Origin: Parachlamydiales bacterium
GTDB lineage: Bacteria; Chlamydiota; Chlamydiia; Chlamydiales; Rhabdochlamydiaceae
Length of the DNA stretch: 64,000 nucleotides
NCBI GenBank assembly: GCA_947474635.1
Contig: CANJJB010000001.1
Location: 55,768-119,767 of the forward strand
Direction: 5' to 3'
The translations under genes and the position numbers were made by a program. The notes under the pieces are model-generated. The model did no database searches, was not told where the DNA came from, and saw nothing but the letters and a program-made list of their open reading frames with translations. Positions within the stretch are counted from its first letter, which is position 1; each line of letters starts with the position of its first letter. Positions 20,329 through 29,137 of the stretch are shown here, one piece after another.

Positions 20329-22041
20329 ATGAGAAAAAAGCTTCCCATTGGGATCAGTGATTTCAAAAGATTGATCGATGAGGATTGTGCATATGTCGAT
20401 AAAACTTTGCTCATTCAAGAGGTTGTAGAAAAAGGCACGAGCGTTGCGCTCATTCCGCGGATGCGTCGCTTTGGTAAAACCCTCAATCTTTCTATGCTGC
20501 GTTACTTCTTTGAAAAAGGGGAAGAAGACACAAGCTATCTATTTAAAAACTTCAATATTTGGAAAGATGAAAAATACAGAAAGATGCAGGGGCAGTACCC
20601 TGTTATTTTTCTTTCATTTAAAGATATCAAGTATGCTTCTTGGGAACAAACATTTGAAGCTATGGAAGAACTTGTTTCAAAAGAGTTCCAGCGCCATAGA
20701 TATCTTTTGGAAGATGCCACTCTCTTTCCAGAAGAAAAGGAAGATTATTTAAAAATTATCAGGAAAGAAGCAACAGAAGCTCTTTTAGCAGCCAGCCTTC
20801 TTCGGCTCACAGAATGGATCCACCGCTACCACAAGAAATTAGTTGTTGTTCTCATTGATGAATATGACACTCCAGCACAATCGGCCTACATTGGCAGGTA
20901 CTATGATACAGCCATCTCTTTTCTACGAAACTTTCTCTCCGGAGGATTAAAAGATAATAGTCACTTAGAAAGAGGCGTTCTCACAGGTATTCTCCGCATA
21001 GCAAAAGAGAGCATTTTTTCAGGAGTAAACAACATTAGCACTTTTACTGTTCTCCATGAAACCTTTAGAGATAAGTTTGGTTTAATGGAATCAGAAGTTG
21101 TCAAGTTGCTAGAAGTGTATGGACTGCAATCTAAATTGCCTGAAATAAGAAAGTGGTATGACGGCTACCGTATTGGATCGTGTGGCGAAATTTATAATCC
21201 CTGGTCTGTTTTAAAATGTATTGAAGATGGCGGCGTGATTGCGCCTTACTGGGTAAACACGAGTGACAATGCTCTGATGAAGCAACTCATCACAAGAGGA
21301 ACAGATGATTTAAAAGCAGATGTTGAGGAGCTTCTTAGAGGAGGCGTTGTTGAGAAAACCATTGAAGAGGGAATTGTGTTTCCCGATCTTGAAATAAAAA
21401 CAGACTCGGTGTGGGCGCTCCTTCTATTCAGCGGATACTTAACAATCGATGCACCTCCTTCCTATGGAACTTCTTGCAAATTACGCATTCCTAATATTGA
21501 AGTAGCTGAACTTTATAAATCGATGATTCTAGAATGGTTTAAAAACAGTATCCAGGAGTACAACTACCGCCTGCTTTTAAACAGTTTAGTGACCGGTGAC
21601 ATTGACACATTTTCTCAAATCTTTAGAGAGTTCCTCTTGTCTTCCGTGAGTGTCTTTGATCTGCCAGCAGGAGAATCAGAAAAGATCTACCACGCTTTTG
21701 TTTTGGGGATGCTCATTGGTCTCAAAGATAGATATACAGTGAAATCGAACCGTGAGAGTGGTTTTGGAAGATATGATGTGATGCTCATTCCTAAAAATCC
21801 AGATGATCTTGGAATCATCATGGAGTTTAAAAAGATAGGAACCTTCAATAAAATGCATTTGGAAACAGCTGTCCTCTTAGCTCTTAAGCAAATCGAGGAT
21901 AAACATTATGCTCAAGAACTACTAGATTGCGGCGTACATCGCATTTTGTATGTGGGTCTTGCTTTTGAAGGGAAAAATGTTCTAATTCGCCATAAACTTA
22001 AATCTCAGATATCCGATGGTTTATCTCTTAAGTACCAATAA
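20329..22041 (+). CDS. AAA-ATPase-like / PD-(D/E)XK nuclease-superfamily (DUF1703) protein
   Basis: KLPIGISDFKRLIDEDCAYVDKTLLIQEV...RRFGKTLNLSMLRYFFE; C-terminal GFGRYDVMLIPKNPDDLGIIMEFK nuclease motif. Confidence 0.93.
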   Translation: MRKKLPIGISDFKRLIDEDCAYVDKTLLIQEVVEKGTSVALIPRMRRFGKTLNLSMLRYFFEKGEEDTSYLFKNFNIWKDEKYRKMQGQYPVIFLSFKDIKYASWEQTFEAMEELVSKEFQRHRYLLEDATLFPEEKEDYLKIIRKEATEALLAASLLRLTEWIHRYHKKLVVVLIDEYDTPAQSAYIGRYYDTAISFLRNFLSGGLKDNSHLERGVLTGILRIAKESIFSGVNNISTFTVLHETFRDKFGLMESEVVKLLEVYGLQSKLPEIRKWYDGYRIGSCGEIYNPWSVLKCIEDGGVIAPYWVNTSDNALMKQLITRGTDDLKADVEELLRGGVVEKTIEEGIVFPDLEIKTDSVWALLLFSGYLTIDAPPSYGTSCKLRIPNIEVAELYKSMILEWFKNSIQEYNYRLLLNSLVTGDIDTFSQIFREFLLSSVSVFDLPAGESEKIYHAFVLGMLIGLKDRYTVKSNRESGFGRYDVMLIPKNPDDLGIIMEFKKIGTFNKMHLETAVLLALKQIEDKHYAQELLDCGVHRILYVGLAFEGKNVLIRHKLKSQISDGLSLKYQ

Positions 22042-22574
22042 CTCTTGCCGTAGTTGTATGAGAGCTGCTCCCCTTTTTTAATCTGCCGCATCGCTAGAAA
22101 AATAAGATGAAAAAACCCTTCATAGAACACATGTATAGGTTGTAGATTAGGCGTGTAGCTATGATTGATAAAACGCGTCAAGTTTCCCTTTGTAGCATCG
22201 ATGACATACTCTCTGCCAATTTCATCAAGCACCGGATATGTATAGCAATAATTATTGAGCGGCTCCAGATACCTGCGATCGTTTTTACGAATAATCCCTG
22301 TATACTCACCGACACAGCTTCCCTTCTCTAACCCTTCCTCTGCAAATAACCCAAACTCCACCTGATCATTCACCCAGCGCACAGAGACTACAGGAATGTA
22401 GGCAGATTCTATTTCTCCAATAAAGCGTTTACCAAGGCTTTCTGCTTCTGCTGTAACTTCTTTGCTTTTCCACTTTTCGAATCCTAAGAGCCTAACCTTT
22501 TCTTGATCCTCTACAGATTCAAAAGCGATATGCGGCAAATGAATATATGTTGGATGCTTTGTGTCTATTTGCAT
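22005..22574 (-). CDS. SET-domain protein (putative lysine methyltransferase)
   Basis: GSCVGEYTGIIRKN, NLTRFINHSYTPNLQ, IKKGEQLSYNYGKSYW SET signatures. Confidence 0.9.
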   Translation of the reverse strand: MQIDTKHPTYIHLPHIAFESVEDQEKVRLLGFEKWKSKEVTAEAESLGKRFIGEIESAYIPVVSVRWVNDQVEFGLFAEEGLEKGSCVGEYTGIIRKNDRRYLEPLNNYCYTYPVLDEIGREYVIDATKGNLTRFINHSYTPNLQPIHVFYEGFFHLIFLAMRQIKKGEQLSYNYGKSYWYLRDKPSDI

Positions 22575-22635
22575 TTTTTAGCTTTCCTTAACAGGCCTGC
22601 TCCGCTCCATTGAAGCTGCAAGCAAGAGAGCTCAT

Positions 22636-22869
22636 TTAAATATAATGAGAAGTATACCGATCAATTAAGGCTCTGATCATTGTTTGATAATGAGTGTGAT
22701 GTTTTGCAGCCTCATTTTTAAAAAAATCAAGGCTTGATTTCGTCAAAGATATAGTTATTTTTGCCGTTTCTTCCTTTAAGACCAAGTCTTTGGGTTTAGG
22801 CAAAAAATCATCCACTATCTTAATTTTTCCAATGGGCTCGTTAGTATATTTACCTTTGCGCTTTTTCAT
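22636..22869 (-). CDS. brnA: BrnA-like antitoxin
   Basis: ITISLTKSSLDFFKNEAAKHHTHYQTMIRALIDRYTSHYI; translation overlaps BrnT-like gene. Confidence 0.85.
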   Translation of the reverse strand: MKKRKGKYTNEPIGKIKIVDDFLPKPKDLVLKEETAKITISLTKSSLDFFKNEAAKHHTHYQTMIRALIDRYTSHYI

Positions 22870-23131
22870 AAATTTTCCTCCCTTTTCTCCAATAACCTGC
22901 ACCAAAAATACGAATTACTTGACCCTTATAAATAAAACGCACCGTGATAATTGCCTCCCCAATTTTCCCAAAGCAATAATAGCGCTTTTCAGTTTTCGAG
23001 TGCTCAACATCCTCCGCAATCACTCGATGCGGATCCAGAAATGCGTGTTGAGCCTCAAAAAATGAAATTCCATGCTTTGCAATATTGGTGTTATTTTTCC
23101 CCGGATCCCACTCAAATGCTGCTTTACCCAT
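22850..23131 (-). CDS. brnT: BrnT-like RNase toxin
   Basis: FEWDPGKNNTNIAKHGISFFEAQHAFLDPHRV...RYYCFGKIGEAIITVRFIYKGQVIRIFGAGYWRKGRKIYEK. Confidence 0.88.
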   Translation of the reverse strand: MGKAAFEWDPGKNNTNIAKHGISFFEAQHAFLDPHRVIAEDVEHSKTEKRYYCFGKIGEAIITVRFIYKGQVIRIFGAGYWRKGRKIYEKAQR

Positions 23132-23195
23132 ACGTTCATATTACAAATCATACATATTAAATTCCATATATTTATGCAATTTATTTGTATAATGA

Positions 23196-23401
23196 AAAAT
23201 TTATATCACCATAATCAAACCTTTGGATCTTCTGGTTTGGAAAGGACATGTCATCATAGTTATCTCAAAGGATAAAGTGATTGAAAGTAGAATTAGAGAC
23301 GGCGTTGTGCAATCCCCCTTTTTAACACGCTTTGAAGAAGTGAAGGCTCTGATAGGTGCCGATAACATATCTATCCGAAGATGGCATCCAGAACTAGCAT
23401 A
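23196..23401 (+). pseudogene. Start-less open frame, probable gene remnant
   Basis: TGA then KIYITIIKPLDLLVWKGHVIIVISKDKVIESRIRDGVVQSPFLTRFEEVKALIGADNISIRRWHPELA*; no ATG start. Confidence 0.35.
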
Positions 23402-23579
23402 GGAGTTCAAATGCGTTATGTGTGGGTTTTCACTCTTTTTTCCATTTCTCTTTTTGCTGCAGAGCGGCATGTATTGGATAGCCAGCCTTAAAAAACTTTT
23501 TTAGCCTTGCATCGTATATCCGTCTGCGATAATCTTGACATTATAGCACCGCCCTTAAAAATTAAAGCTTAGAACTCTC

Positions 23580-24896
23580 ATGGAACCTAAAAATCAACTC
23601 GACAAATTGATGAGTCAGCTCGAAGATCTTGAGCTCTCAACCATTCATGGCAGGATCACAGAAGTTGTGGGAATGCTTATTAAAGCAATCGTTCCACAAG
23701 TCAAAATGGGAGAGGTTTGCTTAATTAAAAGAGAGGGAGAGCCTCTCATGGCAGAAGTTGTAGGCTTCACAAAAGAGGAAGTCTTGCTCTCTCCTTTAGG
23801 AGAGATGTCAGGGATTGGGCCCTCTTCAGAAGTTGTTCCTATGCGCATTCCTATGCGCATCAAAGTGGGACCACAACTACTTGGCCGTGTTTTGGATGGT
23901 CTTGGTAATCCTTTAGATGAAGATACAAAAGGGCCTCTTGTTTTAGATGAAACCTACCCTGTTATTAATGCTCCACCTGATCCTTTAACAAGGAAAATTA
24001 TCGATGAACCGCTCTCAACAGGTGTGCGCTGCATTGATGGCGTCCTATCTGTCGGAAAAGGTCAGCGTGTCGGTATATTTGCAGCAGCAGGCGTTGGAAA
24101 ATCAACATTGCTTGGCATGATCGCAAAATATGCTTTAGCAGATGTCAATGTGATTACGCTTGTCGGTGAAAGGGGTCGTGAGGTTAGAGAATTTATAGAA
24201 AATGATTTGGGTGAAGAAGGGCTGAAGAGGTCTGTCATCATTGTCTCTACATCGGATCAAGCAGCCCAAAAAAGACTAAATGCAGCCTATGTCGGAACGG
24301 CCATTGCAGAATATTTCCGTGACCAAGGAAAAACCGTCATCTTAATGATGGACTCTGTCACACGTTTTGCAAGGGCGTTAAGAGAGATCGGCCTTGCAGC
24401 AGGAGAGCCTCCTGCAAGAGCAGGATACACGCCTTCTGTTTTTGCAACGCTTCCCAAATTACTTGAGCGCTCAGGAAACTCTGACAAAGGATCGATCACA
24501 GCTTTTTATACCATACTTGTTGCTGGCGATGACATGAATGAGCCGGTTGCAGATGAAGTCAGATCTATTCTGGACGGTCACATCGTTTTATCTTCCGAGC
24601 TAGTGCGCCAGTATCACTACCCCGCTATCGATGTGAGCTCTTCTATCAGTAGGGTTCTTAATAGTATTGATAGCCCCGAACATGTCAAACTCATAGGACA
24701 AGTTAGAGAGGTTCTTGCTAATTATAAGAAAAATGAACTCCTCATTCGCATTGGAGAATACAAACCAGGATCTGATAAAAACGCCGACTTTGCCATCAAA
24801 TACATCGATAAGGTCAACCGATTTTTAAAACAAGGCGTTGATGAAAAATGCTCTTTTGAAGAAAGTCTTCAACAATTACGCGCGCTTTTTAGATGA
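23580..24896 (+). CDS. sctN: T3S ATPase CdsN/SctN
   Basis: [65 protein letters not shown]. Confidence 0.97.
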   Translation: MEPKNQLDKLMSQLEDLELSTIHGRITEVVGMLIKAIVPQVKMGEVCLIKREGEPLMAEVVGFTKEEVLLSPLGEMSGIGPSSEVVPMRIPMRIKVGPQLLGRVLDGLGNPLDEDTKGPLVLDETYPVINAPPDPLTRKIIDEPLSTGVRCIDGVLSVGKGQRVGIFAAAGVGKSTLLGMIAKYALADVNVITLVGERGREVREFIENDLGEEGLKRSVIIVSTSDQAAQKRLNAAYVGTAIAEYFRDQGKTVILMMDSVTRFARALREIGLAAGEPPARAGYTPSVFATLPKLLERSGNSDKGSITAFYTILVAGDDMNEPVADEVRSILDGHIVLSSELVRQYHYPAIDVSSSISRVLNSIDSPEHVKLIGQVREVLANYKKNELLIRIGEYKPGSDKNADFAIKYIDKVNRFLKQGVDEKCSFEESLQQLRALFR

Positions 24897-25396
24897 AAGA
24901 GAACTCTAAGTATCCTTTAGCTCAATTAGCTTCGATTAAAAAACGTAGACTCGATGAGGCTGAAAAAATTTTAAAAGAGAAAAAACAGCTTCTTGCTAAA
25001 GAAGAAGAAAAGCTTGTTTTGCTTGAGCAAAAAAGAGATGAAGTTAAAGAACATAAAATGGCTAAATTAACGCAACTAAGAGAAAAGCTCGACGAAGGAA
25101 CAACTTCTGATAAAATTCAAGATATGCGGCAGTATTTGAAAGTTGTAGATGAGAAATTAAAGACAGAAGAAGCAAAAGTCAAAGAGCAAAAAAAACAAGT
25201 CGAGCTTGCTGAAAAACAAGTCAATATTGCAAGAGAAAATCTCTTTAAAAAACAAAAAGATGTTGAAAAGCTAAGCATGCATCATAAAGAATGGGAAAAA
25301 GAAATTGAACACGAGTTCAATAGACAAGCTGGAATAGAAACAGATGAGCTAGGCAGTGCCATGCATGTGCTGAAAAAAAAACATAAGAAAAAATAA
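24893..25396 (+). CDS. sctO: T3S stalk protein CdsO/SctO
   Basis: Coiled-coil 167-aa protein immediately after the T3S ATPase. Confidence 0.88.
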   Translation: MKENSKYPLAQLASIKKRRLDEAEKILKEKKQLLAKEEEKLVLLEQKRDEVKEHKMAKLTQLREKLDEGTTSDKIQDMRQYLKVVDEKLKTEEAKVKEQKKQVELAEKQVNIARENLFKKQKDVEKLSMHHKEWEKEIEHEFNRQAGIETDELGSAMHVLKKKHKKK

Positions 25397-25398
25397 GT

Positions 25399-26400
25399 AT
25401 GGTTAATGTGACAAAAGTTCCAGGCAGCGGTGGTTCTCCAGATTCTTCGGGCAGTGATGGTATCAAAGCAACCCCGAAAAAAAATTTCGGGGATCTTATG
25501 AAAATTGACAAGACAGACCCTGAGCAAAAAAAGAAAAAACAGCAAAAAGGGGAAGCAGAAGAAAAAAGAAAAACAGATTCCATTTTAGCCCAAGGATCAA
25601 AAATCAATAAAGCCCCGCCAGGATCACTCGATAGTTTTGCAAAAAAAACTCAGAAAATCGAAAAAGCTGGAGAGTCTGAAAAAAGACAAGCAAAACAAGA
25701 AAAAAGAACTGCAGAAGAAATCGCAGAAGACTCCTCTAGTATTGCACCACCTACCAAAATAGAAAAAACATTCGAGGCGTCACCCTCAGATAATAAAAAA
25801 GATGTCGCTATCTCTTCTAAAAAAGAACTCCCTCCCCAAGAGCCTCCTATAGAAGAGCCTCTTGATCTCGAAGAAGATGAAAAGCAATTTGAAATTAAGG
25901 AAACAACCCCTAAAAACATCCCTAAAAAAGAGACGCCCAAACAAGTTACGCCTGCGCAAACAGCTTTGCCTGCGCCAGCTGCCGTGCCCAATCTTCTTTC
26001 ATCCTCTACTGGAGTTGCGCCTGTCTACGCCTCTTTAAAACCAGAAGTCTTTGCTCTTTTTGAAAGACTCTTGGGATCTATGTCTGTCATGAACACATCA
26101 GGCATTTCAGAGACTACAATTGAGCTCAATAGCGCTGAATTTTCCACCTTTGCAGGAGCAAAAATTGTGATCACAGAGCATAGTTCGGCACCTAAGAGTT
26201 TCAATATTGAGTTTCTCGGCAATGCAGAGACGGTAGCTCTCTTTAACGACAGCGTAGCAAGCCTTGTAGCTGCCTTTAAACATGGGCAGTATGCTTTTGA
26301 GGTCCATCGCATAGATGCAAGCCTACTTAAAACAGAGCGCCCCCACTTCCACAGAAAAGATAAAAATAAAGATAAAGAAGAGAAAGAAAACAATGGCTGA
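25399..26400 (+). CDS. sctP: T3S needle-length regulator-like CdsP/SctP (CT671 position)
   Basis: Low-complexity, Lys/Pro/Glu-rich N-terminus and compact C-terminal domain; position. Confidence 0.75.
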   Translation: MVNVTKVPGSGGSPDSSGSDGIKATPKKNFGDLMKIDKTDPEQKKKKQQKGEAEEKRKTDSILAQGSKINKAPPGSLDSFAKKTQKIEKAGESEKRQAKQEKRTAEEIAEDSSSIAPPTKIEKTFEASPSDNKKDVAISSKKELPPQEPPIEEPLDLEEDEKQFEIKETTPKNIPKKETPKQVTPAQTALPAPAAVPNLLSSSTGVAPVYASLKPEVFALFERLLGSMSVMNTSGISETTIELNSAEFSTFAGAKIVITEHSSAPKSFNIEFLGNAETVALFNDSVASLVAAFKHGQYAFEVHRIDASLLKTERPHFHRKDKNKDKEEKENNG

Positions 26401-27487
26401 AAAAGCAAGTTACGACCAATGGATAGAAAAGATAGAGCAGATATTAACAAAAGCAAACAAGCTGCCTATTGTGGAAGATAGCTTTCCTTTCCCTTGGGAA
26501 GAAATAAGCCATAAAATCGCCTCCCGTCTTGGACTCAAAGAGTTTAAGCTCCTCCCTCAATCTCGTGAATGGCACCCTGCAGGAGAGTGCCTATCTGGCA
26601 CCGGTAGCCATCCTCTTATTATCGGCGTTGAATTGTCTCCTTTAGAGCAGTCTATTTTTTGGGTTATTCCTCATGAAGCTGCAGGTGATGTAACAAGCGC
26701 ATGCCTTGCCTCTGATCAACAAAAGGAAAAGTTCTTCGATCCAAGATTGCAAGAAGGTTATTACCAATTTCTCATGCTAGAGGTATTAGAGATTGTAAAT
26801 AGCTCTAAGATTTTTAAAGACCTACATCCTAAGATGATTCTCTCTCCTACCCTTCCACAAGAAGAGTGCCTCTGTATCGATGTAGCTATCTCTTTCTATC
26901 CTAAAACTATTTATGGAAAAGTGGTCATCCCTCACTCTTTTTTAAACCTTTTTAAAACGCACCAGCCTTTCGAAAAACCGACTCTTTCCAAAAGAACATC
27001 TCTCCAACACTTAGAATTTACACTGAGATTAGAAACGGGCTCTGTTACCTTGGATGCAGAGAATTGGAAAAGCGCCTCTCCTGGTGATTACATGATTTTA
27101 GATAAGTGTTCTTACGATCCTGAAGAAAAAAAAGGCTCTATTCTCATGTATCTAGAAGGAACTCCCATCCTCCAAGCACGCATTAAACCTGATGGCATTA
27201 AAGTCCTTGATTATATCTTCTATTCCGAAGATAGCCCCGAGCCTGCTGAAGAAGAAATAGGTGATCAAATCGAAGCTAATAGGCCTTTAAAGATCGATAT
27301 CGAAGCAGAACACATCCGCATGTCTCTAGAAAAAATCTTAGAGTTCAAACCAGATCATATGCTAGATGTTATTGTCAGACCCGAACTTGGCGTCAACATG
27401 CTCATTAAAAATGAACATGTTGGAAAAGGAGAGCTTATAAAATTAGGCGATACGATCGGAGTAAGAATTTCTCATAAGAGCGGTTGA
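26393..27487 (+). CDS. sctQ: T3S C-ring protein CdsQ/SctQ
   Basis: C-terminal SpoA-like region (ILEFKPDHMLDVIVRPELGVNMLIKNEHVGKGELIKLGDTIGVRI); start placed at MAEKASYDQW. Confidence 0.88.
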   Translation: MAEKASYDQWIEKIEQILTKANKLPIVEDSFPFPWEEISHKIASRLGLKEFKLLPQSREWHPAGECLSGTGSHPLIIGVELSPLEQSIFWVIPHEAAGDVTSACLASDQQKEKFFDPRLQEGYYQFLMLEVLEIVNSSKIFKDLHPKMILSPTLPQEECLCIDVAISFYPKTIYGKVVIPHSFLNLFKTHQPFEKPTLSKRTSLQHLEFTLRLETGSVTLDAENWKSASPGDYMILDKCSYDPEEKKGSILMYLEGTPILQARIKPDGIKVLDYIFYSEDSPEPAEEEIGDQIEANRPLKIDIEAEHIRMSLEKILEFKPDHMLDVIVRPELGVNMLIKNEHVGKGELIKLGDTIGVRISHKSG

Positions 27488-29058
27488 TGGATAAGTTTTT
27501 TTATAAGCAAGATACCTTAACCGACATTCCCCAATCCAAAGAAAAAGGCCCTGATCTGCCCTCACATATTGGGCCCTACAAAATTGAAAGCCTGCTCAAT
27601 AAAGGCGGGATGAGTATCCTTTATCTAGGGTTCCATCCCGACACAAAAGAAACGCTTGTTGTCAAAGTTCTCTCTCCCAAACATGCGAAAAATTCTGAAA
27701 TGATTGAAAGGTTTTTAAAAGAAGCTAAAATCATCGCTCTTACCAACCATCCCAACATCGTTAAACTCTACGGTCAAGGGCAATGGGAAGGTGGTCTATA
27801 CATTGCGATGGAGTTCATTAGAGGCGTCTCTCTCAGACAATTCATCTCTCAACACTCCCTTTCTCTCAAACGCTCCATTGATATCATTTTGCAGGTTGCC
27901 TACGCCCTTTATCATCTCCATTCTCACGGAGTCATTCATGGAGATTTAAAACCAGAAAATATTCTCATCACCGAAGATGGGGAAGTTAAGGTCATTGATT
28001 TTGGTATTGCCAGGTTAAAAGAAGAGCTAAAAAAAACATCTCTTAAAAATGCAAAAATTGCAGGAACGCCCAGCTACATGAGCCCTGAGCAGAAAGAAGG
28101 GCCCACCAAAATGACCTTTGCCTCTGACATCTATTCCCTTGGCATAATTGCCTATGAACTAGTCATGGGGAAACTCAGCTTTGGAGTTATCCATCTTTCT
28201 CTTGTTCCCAAAAGCTTGCGTGTGATCATTGAAAAAGCTCTTGCTGTTTCTTTGACAGAACGGTACCCCGATATCTTAAACTTCATCACCGATTTGTCCC
28301 AATATCTCAAATCAGGAGGCCTTGAAAAAGATCGCCCAGGAACAGATCAGCTCAAAGAATTTCTAGAAACGATTCAACTCACAAGCCTTTCTCTTTCTCC
28401 TTCCATACTACCTTCGTGGCCGCAAATAGAGTTAGGCATTGCTAAATACAAAGCTCCTGGACAAGTCGGCGCTTACTTTGACTTCTTTAGATTTTCGAAC
28501 AACTCTTTTGGAGTCTTCATCGCAGAAACAACAGAGGGAGCCATCGATAACAGTATTTTCATTGGGATTTTTCGAGGGATGATTAGAACACTCCTTGCTG
28601 AAAAAAAAGACACCCTTTCTAGACCCTCTAACATTGCTGCATCTCTTAACCGCCTACTCAAAGAAGATCCGATTGCGCGCCAATTCGGACTTGCTTTCTT
28701 AATGCTAAGCCCCTTCAATGATGAGCTTTTCTTTATTGCGTGTGGCCTGGGAGGCCTTATTCATGCCTCTCAAGGAAGTGAGCATCCAAAAAAACTCTCC
28801 AACCTAAATCCCCTCTTGGGAAAAGAAGCCAACCGAGAATTTTTTGAAACCCGTGATAATTGGGAAGTAGGAGATACACTTACCCTTCACTCTCTTGATC
28901 CTTCTTTAGACACACTATTATTCGAAGCTCTTTCTGAGCACATGCTTCTTTCTGCACAAGGACAAGCAGAAGCTATTTTAAAAAAAACGTCCGCCCATCC
29001 CTCATTTTCTCATCAAAAAAATCCCAAAGTGCTCATCACTATCCAACGCGTTGGATAG
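27484..29058 (+). CDS. Ser/Thr protein kinase (Pkn5-type) fused to degenerate PP2C/SpoIIE-like domain
   Basis: LVVKVLSPKH, VIHGDLKPENILI, VKVIDFGIARL, GTPSYMSPEQ; C-terminal GQVGAYFDFFRFSNNSFGVFIAETTEGA...FFIACGLGGLIHAS. Confidence 0.88.
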   Translation: MMDKFFYKQDTLTDIPQSKEKGPDLPSHIGPYKIESLLNKGGMSILYLGFHPDTKETLVVKVLSPKHAKNSEMIERFLKEAKIIALTNHPNIVKLYGQGQWEGGLYIAMEFIRGVSLRQFISQHSLSLKRSIDIILQVAYALYHLHSHGVIHGDLKPENILITEDGEVKVIDFGIARLKEELKKTSLKNAKIAGTPSYMSPEQKEGPTKMTFASDIYSLGIIAYELVMGKLSFGVIHLSLVPKSLRVIIEKALAVSLTERYPDILNFITDLSQYLKSGGLEKDRPGTDQLKEFLETIQLTSLSLSPSILPSWPQIELGIAKYKAPGQVGAYFDFFRFSNNSFGVFIAETTEGAIDNSIFIGIFRGMIRTLLAEKKDTLSRPSNIAASLNRLLKEDPIARQFGLAFLMLSPFNDELFFIACGLGGLIHASQGSEHPKKLSNLNPLLGKEANREFFETRDNWEVGDTLTLHSLDPSLDTLLFEALSEHMLLSAQGQAEAILKKTSAHPSFSHQKNPKVLITIQRVG

Positions 29059-29137
29059 GAAAGACTCTCCGAATTTAAAATTGACTATACAATAAACAAC
29101 TAGTTATTTTAGGATTGCGAGTCATAGCCATAGATAT

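Noticed and set aside
23411-23491. Tiny ORF with signal-like sequence MRYVWVFTLFSISLFAAERHVLDSQP
   Set aside because: Only 26 codons; could be a truncated exported gene but not supportable as a CDS
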